The notes under the pieces are model-generated. The model ran no database searches. It saw only the letters and a program-made list of their open reading frames with translations, and was not told the DNA's origin. From positions 62,001 through 126,000 of the forward strand of contig NZ_MUHF01000012.1 in the NCBI RefSeq assembly GCF_002217435.1: DNA of 64,000 bases, in the 5' to 3' direction. The translations under genes and the position numbers were made by a program. Below are positions 27,068-35,988 of the stretch, in pieces (within the stretch, counting starts at the first letter, position 1; every line of letters starts with the position of its first letter). Source of the DNA: Flavobacterium reichenbachii (GTDB taxonomy: Bacteria; Bacteroidota; Bacteroidia; Flavobacteriales; Flavobacteriaceae).

Positions 27068-27595
27068 CTAAAACGGATCAGCCGTAACCTTAAACTTCAT
27101 ATCTGCTTTTACAGTTACATCTTGAGTTAAAGTTTCTTTTATGGTAACTTGTGTTCTAATTTTATAGCTGTCTGCTTTAATATATTGATCCAGTTTTTTA
27201 TCGGTGCAGATTAGATCAATTGTATTCATTGACGAATTGATATTCTCTTGATAAGCCAATTCTATTTCGTCAGAATTTGTTGTAGAAATGTATAAATGAA
27301 CTGATTTTAAGAAAGTAAAAGTTTTTGCTTCCGGATTTTCAATCGTGAGTTTCAGCGATCGTAGTTTTACATCTTTTACTAAACTGGCTTTTGTTTTGTT
27401 GTTTTCAAATTCAGCGGAAGAATTTGTTGTCACGTCCGGTGTAATAATTTCAGTAGGCAGATTTACAGGAGAAGTACTTTTGATTTTTATTGAAGTCTGA
27501 TTTGAAATATTAAAACTTAATAAATCATCTACAGCATCACAAGAGCTTACAGATACTGCTAAAAATAAAGACAAGGCAATTAATTTTGATTTCAT
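27068..27595 (-). CDS. Lipoprotein of unknown function
   Basis: A 175-residue lipoprotein (SVSSC, cysteine 19) followed by an acidic DAVDDLLSF. The rest alternates beta strands and has many Thr/Lys residues, in a layout seen in several Flavobacterium lipoproteins of unknown role. It converges with the previous gene and diverges from guaA. Confidence 0.7.
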   Translation of the reverse strand: MKSKLIALSLFLAVSVSSCDAVDDLLSFNISNQTSIKIKSTSPVNLPTEIITPDVTTNSSAEFENNKTKASLVKDVKLRSLKLTIENPEAKTFTFLKSVHLYISTTNSDEIELAYQENINSSMNTIDLICTDKKLDQYIKADSYKIRTQVTIKETLTQDVTVKADMKFKVTADPF

Positions 27596-27714
27596 AGTTA
27601 TATTTATTGGGTTTTCTGTAGATACGAAAATTCAAGTTCTTTGGATTTTTTTTGATATTCAAAATTTTTTAAGTTGAAAAGGTTAAGAGAAAAGAAGTTA
27701 AAAATCAAATTATA

Positions 27715-27750
27715 AACCTCTGAACCTTTGTTGCTTTGAGTCTTTGAAAC
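27715..27750. repeat. AACCTTTG-family intergenic repeat, copy 1
   Basis: Contains TGAACCTTTGTTGCTTTGAG; nearly the same words are present at 51545-51584 and, inverted, at 37961-38011. Confidence 0.6.
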
Positions 27751-27822
27751 GTGAAAATCGGAAAGATGAAAAAAAAATATATTTTTTCATTGTTCCGATT
27801 TTTCAATTTCGAATATAAAAAG

Positions 27823-27830
27823 TATTTTTG
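27823..27830 (+). promoter_or_regulatory. TAnnTTTG-like box immediately before guaA
   Basis: TATTTTTG ends three bases before the guaA ATG. If it is the real promoter the transcript would be leaderless. It may instead be chance in AT-rich DNA. Confidence 0.35.
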
Positions 27831-27833
27831 CGC

Positions 27834-29363
27834 ATGCAACACAACGTACTTATTTTAGATTTCGGATCGCAATATACACAGCTTATTGCGCGTAGAGTTC
27901 GCGAATTAAATATATTCTGCGAAATTTTTCCTTACAATCACTTCCCGAGTGATTTATCACCTTATAAAGCCGTAATTTTAGGAGGAAGCCCATTTTCTGT
28001 TCGTGCAGAAGATGCTCCACATCCTGATTTATCTCAAATTCGAGGCAAACTTCCAATGTTAGCAGTTTGTTACGGAGCACAATATTTAGCTCACTTTAGC
28101 GGTGGCGAAGTAGCAGCTTCAAACACAAGAGAATACGGAAGAGCGAATTTGTCTTATATTAAGGAGAATGAGGTTTTCTTTAATGGCGTTTCAGAAAACA
28201 GCCAGGTTTGGATGAGCCACAGTGATAGTATCAAAGCTTTGCCAACAAATGCTATAAAATTAGCAAGTACGCATGACGTAGAATATGCAGCTTACAAAAT
28301 TGAAGGTGAAACAACTTATGCAATTCAATATCATCCAGAAGTTTTTCATTCTACTGACGGATCAAAAATGCTGGAAAACTTTTTAGTAAACATTGCCGAA
28401 GTTCCTCAAAACTTTACACCAAATGCTTTCGTAGAAGAAATGGTGGGAGAATTAAAAGAAAAATTAGGAAACGATAAAGTAGTTTTAGGACTTTCTGGCG
28501 GAGTAGATTCTACTGTTGCTGCAGTTTTATTGCACCAGGCAATTGGAAAGAACTTATACTGTATTTTTGTAAATAACGGTTTGCTTCGTAAAAACGAATT
28601 CCAAAACGTATTAGATCAATACAAAGGAATGGGATTGAATGTGAAAGGTGTAGATGCCGGAGATCGTTTTCTTTCTGAATTAGCCGGAATCAGTGATCCT
28701 GAAACCAAGCGTAAAACTATTGGTCGTGTATTTATTGAAGTTTTTGATGATGAATCACATTTAATCGAAGACGTAAAATGGCTGGCACAGGGAACTATTT
28801 ATCCAGACGTAATTGAATCAGTTTCTGTAAAAGGACCATCTGCAACGATCAAATCGCACCATAATGTGGGTGGATTGCCAGATTATATGAAATTAAAAAT
28901 TGTAGAACCACTTAGAATGTTGTTTAAAGACGAGGTTCGAAGAGTTGGGGCTACTTTAGGAATAGATCCTGAATTATTAGGAAGACACCCTTTTCCTGGA
29001 CCAGGATTATCAATCAGAATTTTAGGAGATATTACTCCAGAAAAAGTACAAATTTTGCAAGATGTTGATGCCGTTTTTATTGACGGATTAAAATCTTGGG
29101 GATTATATGATAAAGTTTGGCAGGCTGGAGCAATTCTGCTTCCTGTAAATAGTGTTGGTGTGATGGGCGATGAGCGTACGTACGAAAAAGTAGTTGCGTT
29201 GAGAGCTGTAGAATCTACTGACGGTATGACTGCAGACTGGGTTCATTTACCTTATGATTTCTTGATGAAAGTTTCAAACGACATCATTAACAAGGTAAAA
29301 GGTGTGAATCGTGTTGTTTACGATATTAGTTCAAAACCACCTGCAACAATTGAGTGGGAATAG
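27834..29363 (+). CDS. guaA: GMP synthase (glutamine-hydrolysing)
   Basis: Converts XMP to GMP using glutamine and ATP in the cytoplasm. The 509-residue protein starts at the ATG at 27834, where the conserved [19 protein letters not shown] begins at once. An extra TTG two codons earlier is not needed. The class I amidotransferase domain has its nucleophile at Cys79 (AVCYGAQ). The ATP-pyrophosphatase P-loop SGGVDST is at 221-227, and the GMP-synthase dimerisation domain ends in [12 protein letters not shown] terminator follows. Confidence 0.97.
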   Translation: MQHNVLILDFGSQYTQLIARRVRELNIFCEIFPYNHFPSDLSPYKAVILGGSPFSVRAEDAPHPDLSQIRGKLPMLAVCYGAQYLAHFSGGEVAASNTREYGRANLSYIKENEVFFNGVSENSQVWMSHSDSIKALPTNAIKLASTHDVEYAAYKIEGETTYAIQYHPEVFHSTDGSKMLENFLVNIAEVPQNFTPNAFVEEMVGELKEKLGNDKVVLGLSGGVDSTVAAVLLHQAIGKNLYCIFVNNGLLRKNEFQNVLDQYKGMGLNVKGVDAGDRFLSELAGISDPETKRKTIGRVFIEVFDDESHLIEDVKWLAQGTIYPDVIESVSVKGPSATIKSHHNVGGLPDYMKLKIVEPLRMLFKDEVRRVGATLGIDPELLGRHPFPGPGLSIRILGDITPEKVQILQDVDAVFIDGLKSWGLYDKVWQAGAILLPVNSVGVMGDERTYEKVVALRAVESTDGMTADWVHLPYDFLMKVSNDIINKVKGVNRVVYDISSKPPATIEWE

Positions 29364-29374
29364 TACCATTTTTA

Positions 29375-29408
29375 AAATTAAGGTCTTACATTTGTAAGGC
29401 CTTAATTT
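29375..29408 (+). terminator. Terminator of guaA
   Basis: 15-bp stem (29375-29389 and 29394-29408, one G-T pair), ATTT loop and a T tract. It lies just before the LysM gene, so that gene would need its own promoter or readthrough. Confidence 0.85.
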
Positions 29409-29425
29409 TTTATAACCTACTATTT

Positions 29426-31312
29426 ATGAGAGAACTTTTAATGATTTCTCTTGCCATTGTTTTGTCTTTTAACAAAATAACTGCGCAAGATTCAATAATT
29501 GAACATACAATTCAGAAAGGAGAAACCGCTTACTTTATTGCACAAAAATATAAGGTTTCTATTGATGAGATTTATAAACTCAACCCCGAATCTCAGAGCG
29601 GAATTAAAGACAATCAGATTATTAAGATTCCGGTTCATTCTTCAGAAAAAACAAAACAAAATCAAATTACACATATTGTTGGTGCCAAAGAAACTCTGTT
29701 TGGTCTTTCAAAGCAATATCATGTTTCTGTAGAAGCAATTCAGAATGCTAATCAGGAAATTTTGACTGGCGGACTTCAAATTGGTCAGGAATTGGTAATA
29801 CCTCAAAAACCAGAAGCAGTTTTAAATTCCAAAATAACACATCAGGTTTTAGCAAAAGAATCTTTATTCAGTATTGCGAGACAGTATAATGTTTCGGTTC
29901 AGGATTTAGAAAATTTAAATAAAGAACTGCTTCAAAACGGATTACAGATTGGGCAGACTATTTCAATTCCCAACAAACGAAAAACGCTTGACGGCAGAGT
30001 TCGAGTGATCAATCAGGAAACTATTTTTCATGTGGTTGAACCTAAAGAGACCAAATTTTCTATTGCTAAGAAATACGGAATATCAATCGATCAGTTAGAA
30101 TCTCAGAATCCTGAAATTGTAAACGGATTAATTGTCGGTAATAAATTAGCCATCAATACAAAAGAAATAAAACCAGCAAACGAGAACGAGGAGTTAATGC
30201 TGGCTCTTGCCGAAAAGCAAGTTGTGGTTGAAAAAACAAAAGCCAAAACCGTTGAAATTGATGATTTGAAAGACCGCTTAGTGATTCAGAGAGAAATGAA
30301 TCAGAAGATTATAAAAATTAATGATCTGAAAGTGAATCTAAATGACATGAATGGTTCTAAAGAAAATTCTGTTGAAAAATTAAGATTGGTTTTAGAAGCC
30401 AATAAAAATGTTCAGGATATTTTAATGGCAAAATTAGATTCGTTGGTCAATACGATGAATAATGATTTAGTAGAATTGAAGCGAATGGATGTTTTGAATG
30501 TTGATGAATCGAGACGTTTGGAAAAACATTCTTACGAAAGCATCGGAAAAACCAGTGAGTTGTCTTCGCAGCTAAAAAAAGAATTGGCAGAAAACCGAAA
30601 AGCTTATGCTGGTTTAATGAACAAAGTAGAAAAAATCGCCGTTGAGGAAAATCAGGAATACAAAAAGAAACTCCGCGAAAGCGAAAAAAATAAAAATGTC
30701 ACTTCGCTGCAGCAACGCCTTTCGCTTGACGAAATAAAACGATATAAAATAGAGCAGGAGCAAGGTGATACGCAAAATCTGCTTTTAATTGCAAAAATCG
30801 ATTCGCTCGATAATCAGAAAAAAATCGAAGTAAAAAGACAAATTAGTAAAGCCTCTTATTATAGTATGGAAGCCAGAAAATTTGATGATAAACTGGCTTT
30901 GGTGAAATTGAAAAAATATCAGGATGAAGCAGTTAAAAATCAGAATAAAGCAGAAGTTTCAAAAATAGTTTCCTTAGAAGAGATGAAACGTGAGCTGAAA
31001 GAAAATCCGCTGCGAAGTGATAAAGTAGTAAAGGTTGAAGTTTTTGATAATCTTAAAGAAGTTTCAAATGGCTATTACTTAGTTTTAGGTATATTTACAG
31101 ACGCGGAATTAAGAGATAAGCTGATAATGAAACTTATTGATTCTGGTGATTTTAACGCTAGCTTCTTTTTTAATGTAAACAGTCTTTCTTATTATGTTTA
31201 TTCAGAAAGGTTCCAAAATATGGAAGAAGTTTTATATCAATGCAAGAAAAAAGAAGAAGATGAGTTATATAAAAACGTTATTATTGCTAAGGCAGAGATT
31301 GATCTTAGATAA
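29426..31312 (+). CDS. Secreted LysM-repeat protein with coiled coil and SPOR-like end
   Basis: The real start is the ATG at 29426, where the signal peptide begins (LLMISLAIVLSFNKITAQ); the 24 codons before it overlap the guaA terminator. The 628-residue product has four LysM-like repeats (about 25-65, 75-120, 130-175 and 200-245), each with the Y/F-I-A-xx-Y-x-(I/V)S pattern, for peptidoglycan binding. A long charged helical region with coiled-coil character (about 255-530) follows. The C-terminal 90 residues (GYYLVLGIFTDAELRDKL...) look like a SPOR-type fold that may bind denuded glycan. It is probably an envelope structural or cell-wall regulatory protein. Confidence 0.85.
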   Translation: MRELLMISLAIVLSFNKITAQDSIIEHTIQKGETAYFIAQKYKVSIDEIYKLNPESQSGIKDNQIIKIPVHSSEKTKQNQITHIVGAKETLFGLSKQYHVSVEAIQNANQEILTGGLQIGQELVIPQKPEAVLNSKITHQVLAKESLFSIARQYNVSVQDLENLNKELLQNGLQIGQTISIPNKRKTLDGRVRVINQETIFHVVEPKETKFSIAKKYGISIDQLESQNPEIVNGLIVGNKLAINTKEIKPANENEELMLALAEKQVVVEKTKAKTVEIDDLKDRLVIQREMNQKIIKINDLKVNLNDMNGSKENSVEKLRLVLEANKNVQDILMAKLDSLVNTMNNDLVELKRMDVLNVDESRRLEKHSYESIGKTSELSSQLKKELAENRKAYAGLMNKVEKIAVEENQEYKKKLRESEKNKNVTSLQQRLSLDEIKRYKIEQEQGDTQNLLLIAKIDSLDNQKKIEVKRQISKASYYSMEARKFDDKLALVKLKKYQDEAVKNQNKAEVSKIVSLEEMKRELKENPLRSDKVVKVEVFDNLKEVSNGYYLVLGIFTDAELRDKLIMKLIDSGDFNASFFFNVNSLSYYVYSERFQNMEEVLYQCKKKEEDELYKNVIIAKAEIDLR

Positions 31313-31407
31313 TATTTAGTACAAAATTAACTAGTGGCTCGAATCTTGTGTTAGGGAAATTAGTAAATTGTTTTTTAATTAGAAATTAAATTGTTTTAAG
31401 CCTTATT

Positions 31408-33519
31408 ATGAAATATTATTCAACATTATTGTCTTTAGTTTTTTTTGTTACCTGTAATGCTTTTTCGCAGGAGAAAGTTGTAAAATACAAGGTTTCAAGC
31501 GGGGAAACAATTAGTCAGATTGCCGTAAAGTTTAAGATTACGCCTCACGATATTTATGAATTAAATCCGGATGCAAGAGCAGGATTAACTCCAAACGCCG
31601 TATTGCTGATTCCAACAAAAGATGCAAAAGCAAATGCAGAAACAGCAAAATCTACAGCCGGAGGAAAAGAAATAATTCATGAAGTACAACCAAAAGAAAC
31701 CTTTTATAGTATTGAGAAAAAATATGGTATTTCTGATGAAGCTTTAAAAGCAGCCAATCCTTTTTTGGAAAAAAATGGTGTTCAAATCGGACAGAAATTA
31801 GTTATTCCGGCAAAAGGTGCAGCGCCTAAAAAAATCGCAGCCGAAAAAACGACAAAAGAAAAAGGCCCGGAGAAATATGTTTATCACGATGTTCAGGCAA
31901 AAGAAACAAAGTATTCGATCGCAAAACAGTATAATACTACAATTGAAGATTTAGAAAAGCGTAACCCGGAAATTGTTTCCAGTCTTCCTGTTGGTTACCG
32001 ATTGACTATAAAGGGTACTGCACCCAAAACAGAAAATAATGTTTCGGCGGTGACCAATTCAGCCAAACCAGCCGAAGTTAAAAAACCGGCAGATAGTCCA
32101 AGAAAAGTAACTACTTATATGGATTATCAAGTAAAACCAAAGGAAACTTTTTACAGTTTAGGAAGAACATTTCATTTAACTCAGGAAGAATTAACCGAAT
32201 TAAATCCGTCACTTGCTGAAGGGGTAAAAGAAGGAATGGTGTTAAAAGTTCCTTCTGGATATGTTGCGGCAGTTCCTATTGTAGCGCAGCAACAACCAGT
32301 TGAAAGAACTGCAGAAAAACCAATTGAAAAATCTGTAGAGAAAACAGCTGAAAAAATAGAAGACAGACCTTCTGGAGGCGGTATCAAAATTATCGGAACC
32401 GTAAAATCTGATGAAGCAGATCCTGAAGTTGTAGCTTTAACTAAAAAGAGAGGAGAAAACGACCGTAAAAAACTTGTTTTATTACTGCCTTTTAATTTGG
32501 CTAAAATGCAAAATGATACTACAAGTATCAGCACCAGAGTAAAAAATGACAAGTTTTTTAATATGACTCTTGATTTTTATTCAGGTGCTATGATGGCTAT
32601 TGATTCGGCGAAGACATTAAAACTTCCTATTGATGTTTCTATTTATGATTCTCAGGAAACCAAAACAACATCAAATATTTCAGGATTAATTGCTCAAAAT
32701 AAATTGCAGGATGCTCACGCTGTTATAGGTCCGTTTTATCAAAATAATGCAGAAGCTGCTGCAAATACACTTCGCTTGTATAATGTTCCAGTAATTTCTC
32801 CTTTGTCTAAAGATAAAGCAAATCCTATTGATAATTTATACCAGACAATACCTTCTAATGATGTAGTGAGAAATGCAATTTTTGACTATATGCGTTCTAA
32901 AAACGGAAATATTGTTGCAGTTGTTGATAAGAAAAAAGAGTCTGTTATAACCTACATCAAACAAAATCAAAAGGGAGTTGTTTTTGCAGCTTTAACAGAA
33001 ACAGGAGGTATAGATGTTGCAAACCTAAAAAGTCTATTAATTCCAAATAGAATGAATTATGTGGTTATGGAAACGGCAAATACAGCCATGATTAAAACAA
33101 TAATTAAGGCTTTGATCGATGCGCAGAAATCATGTCAGGTGCAGTTGGTAATTTTAGAGCCAAACAGTACATTAGATACAGATGAAATCAGCTATGAAAA
33201 TTTAGTAAAATTAAAATTAATGTATCCATCGGTAACCCGTGACAGTGATGAACCAGGAGTTTTAATTTTTGAAAAACAATACCGACTAAAAAATAAAGTG
33301 AATCCTAATACTTATGCAACAAGAGGATTTGATGTAACTTTTGATACCATGATGCGTTTGGTTCAAGGTAAAACGTATCAGGAAACTACAGATTTAATGA
33401 CAACACAACAGGTTGACAATAAATTTCAATATTACAAAAAAGAAGATGGCGGGCACGCCAATAAAGGTGTTTACATTTTATATTACGACACTGATTTAAC
33501 TTTAAAAGAAGCAAACTAA
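31408..33519 (+). CDS. LysM repeats fused to a periplasmic-binding-protein type I fold
   Basis: A 703-residue secreted protein (signal peptide ending NAFSQ). Four LysM repeats (about 25-70, 88-133, 150-195 and 228-275) bind peptidoglycan. After a Pro/Val/Glu-rich linker (290-335), a domain of about 360 residues follows the type I periplasmic-binding fold: LVLLLPFNLAKM opening, FYSGAMMAIDSAK, AVIGPFYQNNAEAAANTL and VPVISPLSK. This combination recalls LpoA-like regulators of penicillin-binding proteins, an inference from architecture only. The stop overlaps the OsmC start (TAATG), so the two genes are translationally coupled. Confidence 0.88.
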   Translation: MKYYSTLLSLVFFVTCNAFSQEKVVKYKVSSGETISQIAVKFKITPHDIYELNPDARAGLTPNAVLLIPTKDAKANAETAKSTAGGKEIIHEVQPKETFYSIEKKYGISDEALKAANPFLEKNGVQIGQKLVIPAKGAAPKKIAAEKTTKEKGPEKYVYHDVQAKETKYSIAKQYNTTIEDLEKRNPEIVSSLPVGYRLTIKGTAPKTENNVSAVTNSAKPAEVKKPADSPRKVTTYMDYQVKPKETFYSLGRTFHLTQEELTELNPSLAEGVKEGMVLKVPSGYVAAVPIVAQQQPVERTAEKPIEKSVEKTAEKIEDRPSGGGIKIIGTVKSDEADPEVVALTKKRGENDRKKLVLLLPFNLAKMQNDTTSISTRVKNDKFFNMTLDFYSGAMMAIDSAKTLKLPIDVSIYDSQETKTTSNISGLIAQNKLQDAHAVIGPFYQNNAEAAANTLRLYNVPVISPLSKDKANPIDNLYQTIPSNDVVRNAIFDYMRSKNGNIVAVVDKKKESVITYIKQNQKGVVFAALTETGGIDVANLKSLLIPNRMNYVVMETANTAMIKTIIKALIDAQKSCQVQLVILEPNSTLDTDEISYENLVKLKLMYPSVTRDSDEPGVLIFEKQYRLKNKVNPNTYATRGFDVTFDTMMRLVQGKTYQETTDLMTTQQVDNKFQYYKKEDGGHANKGVYILYYDTDLTLKEAN

Positions 33520-33920
33520 TGACATCCAAAGTAACCTATTTAGGCGATTTAAGAACAAAATCAATTCATGTGCAGTCAGGAAGTGAAATCATTTCTGATG
33601 CACCATTAGATAATAATGGAAAAGGCGAGGCTTTTTCTCCAACCGATACCGTTGCAAATGCTTTGGCAAGCTGTATGATGACAATTATGGGAATTAAAGC
33701 TCGTGATTTAGAGGCTGATTTTGTTGGTTCTACAGCAGAAGTAACAAAAATCATGAACGCAGAGCCAAGAAGAATTGGGACAATTGAAATTGTGTTTGAA
33801 ATGAAAGGTGTTGCTGATGAAAAAAGCAGAACTATTTTAGAACGTGCAGCAATGACTTGTCCTGTATTTTTGAGTTTAAGCAGTGAAATTGAAAAGAAAA
33901 TTACTTTCAACTGGAAGTAA
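33519..33920 (+). CDS. OsmC family peroxiredoxin-like protein
   Basis: A 133-residue cytosolic protein of the OsmC/Ohr fold. The conserved cysteines lie in NALASCMMTIMG (Cys52) and AMTCPVFLSL (Cys near 115), which form the peroxidatic and resolving pair that reduces organic hydroperoxides. The start codon shares one base with the stop of the LysM/PBP gene. The function link between wall protein and peroxide reductase is not obvious. A terminator follows. Confidence 0.9.
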   Translation: MTSKVTYLGDLRTKSIHVQSGSEIISDAPLDNNGKGEAFSPTDTVANALASCMMTIMGIKARDLEADFVGSTAEVTKIMNAEPRRIGTIEIVFEMKGVADEKSRTILERAAMTCPVFLSLSSEIEKKITFNWK

Positions 33921-33939
33921 TGACTCCGGTAATAAATTT

Positions 33940-33966
33940 AAAGCCATTCCATAAAGGAATGGCTTT
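33940..33966 (+). terminator. Terminator of the LysM/OsmC unit
   Basis: 11-bp stem AAAGCCATTCC / GGAATGGCTTT with an ATAAA loop, followed by TGTTTTT. Confidence 0.88.
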
Positions 33967-34075
33967 TGTTTTTATATCATTTTAAAATAAATCTCAAAAG
34001 TTAAAAAGTAAGATTATTCTTTCTGTTTGATAATTTTGTTTATCTTGCATATTATATGTTATTCTTTACTTAAAA

Positions 34076-34951
34076 ATGAAAACTATCTTATTCTCTGCAA
34101 TGTTAATTGTTTTATTACTAACTTCTTGTTTGGGGCGTAAAACACACAGATCATCTCAACCTAACAGTATATCTTGGGATTATTCATCAAAAAACTATTT
34201 TCCTGCATTTAATAGTGCCGTTAAGATTATAGAAAAAAATGAATCAGATGAAAAAAAAGAAGAAGCACTTTCGATTATAGAAGGTGCTTACTCAAAATAT
34301 CTTGAAGAAGAAGAAACTACATTAGAATATCTTTTAAAAACTCAAAATGATAGAGATTATAGTCGTTTAAATCTGGAAAATAATGCGACAAAGAATATTT
34401 ATAAAAGAAGTCTTAAACTAAAAGAAGATTATGACTATTTTCAAAGGCAACTTAAGAATATAGTTCCATTGCATTATGCAGGAAGAGAGTTGGTTTTTTC
34501 AAAAAAAAATTATTCAGAACTTATTGGAAAAACCAGAGACAAGTACAGTGATTTTTTATTTAGAGCAGCAAAAAGTCATACGGATGGCTTGGTAAATTCA
34601 TTGTCATATGATGAAAAAAATGGTTATCAAGAAGCATATGATATTTATGTTATGATTCAGGACTTTGATAACACCTATAAAAAAGCCGAAGTTATAAAAC
34701 TTAAAGATGAAGCGTATAAAAAAGGACAAAGTTATATTGCAATCCAGATTAATACTACATTAAAAGAATATAAGGATATCGAGAAAAATATACTCGCTGT
34801 TTTAGGTCTTGGAAGATGGATTACAATAGGAAAAGATGCTAAAGGAAAGTATGATGTTAATTTTACCATAGATATTACAGATGTAAACATTAATAAAGGA
34901 GATATACAAAGAACGGTTTATGATAAGGAAAAGGAAATCATCATTCAATAA
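34076..34951 (+). pseudogene. Lipoprotein of unknown function, N-terminal part of an interrupted gene
   Basis: A 291-residue product with a lipoprotein signal (LLTSC, cysteine 18), followed by a helical, charged body of tetratricopeptide-like character and a C-terminal beta part ending KEKEIIIQ, then TAA at 34949-34951. The next 15 codons and the frame 34997-35302 continue in the same phase without another stop. No terminator lies between them, and one comes only after 35302. I therefore read this as one gene of 409 codons split by a single stop. It could still be a complete shorter gene. Confidence 0.6.
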
Positions 34952-35302
34952 AACCGGACAGATGAATCCAGAAGATTAGGATATTCCAGAGGCAGAATGA
35001 TAAAAAGCCGGTTACAAATTATTGATTTACGCAAAGATATTACGATAAGAGGAACAGTAAAAGCAGTAGACAATTATACTAAAAAAACAAGTACTTCATT
35101 GCTGGAAGTTCCAGCTTTATTTACGTATTCTTATGCGCTTCAAGATGGAGATAAACGGGCAATCGATCCGGAATTGCTGCCTTTGCTGGAAAGAATACCT
35201 GCAGCACTTCCTACAGATTCTGAAATCTATACAATAGGAATTAAAAAATTTACAGAAAAACTTCAATCAACAATTATTCGCGAAGCTTTTAAAAATAATT
35301 AA
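34952..35302 (+). pseudogene. C-terminal part of the interrupted lipoprotein gene
   Basis: In the same frame as the preceding gene: 15 sense codons, then an ATG at 34997 opening a 101-codon frame with no signal peptide. The content (KDITIRGTVKAVDNYTKK, then GDKRAIDPELLPLLERIP) resembles the C-terminal beta and helical ends of Bacteroidota lipoproteins rather than an independent small protein. It may be silent, translated by reinitiation, or read through the TAA. Confidence 0.55.
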
Positions 35303-35988
35303 TTGTAAATAACGATGCCATCAATAAATATTTTGATGGCATTTTTGTTGTATCTGTAATTTTATTGTCTTTTATAATCTTCTGGAATGGAATTAGAATA
35401 GTCTGTACTTTCTTTTGACTATTTTCTTTTTTTCCTTTTTTAAGCAGTATCCGGGTAAATAAGTGTTTGTCGTAAACCAAAACTTCTAATAACTTCCTGT
35501 TATAATTCGGCACAATAATCTTTGGTTACTGCCAGATATTCTCCATTATGTTGCAATACAATATTTAGAACATTACTAAATTTTATTTATTTTTATTTAT
35601 TTAGGGTTAGAACTAAATAATTCGTCAGCATTTGTAAAATATTTTTTTATAATTAGAAGTATTTGCTTTTTAAAAAAAATAACAAAAAATTTATGATCGA
35701 AATAAAATTAAATACAACTTATTGTATTACATTTGTATTGCAAAAAAAATGCAGTTTTTTGAAAAAAAAATGCATTTTGCTTTTAGGATTTGATCGATTG
35801 AAACGCAATATATAATAATCAAATCAAAATAATTAGCAAACGATGAGTCTGGAATTCAGCAAATGTCCATAAAACTCAATCAAGATTGCGTATTTTATGG
35901 TATTGCCAGCTTGCAAATATTTGTTCATAAAGCAGTCATAAATTATAGAAAGTGGTAAATCGAATAGGAAATTAAAAATAACTATATC
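35303..35988 (+). promoter_or_regulatory. 686-base gap before the NagB/PIG-L gene: terminator, possible gene remnant, promoter region
   Basis: The gap starts with the terminator at 35315-35342. Its middle (about 35400-35560) has short minus-strand coding-like pieces in two frames broken by stops, such as NGEYLAVTKDYCAEL, which may be a decayed gene. A TACATTTG box at 35729-35736 fits TAnnTTTG and would give a 250-base leader to the next gene. Two A-rich ATGCA repeats follow at 35745-35775. I saw no riboswitch fold. Confidence 0.4.
35315..35342 (+). terminator. Terminator after the split lipoprotein gene
   Basis: Perfect 10-bp stem (35315-35324 and 35333-35342) followed by TTTTG. Confidence 0.85.

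Noticed and set aside
29354..29425. Upstream 24-codon extension of the LysM gene
   Set aside because: It overlaps the guaA end and terminator; the signal peptide starts at 29426.
35289..35513. 74-codon minus-strand frame after the split lipoprotein
   Set aside because: It overlaps the end of the upstream coding block and the terminator, has no recognisable protein features, and the bases beyond it are broken by stops.
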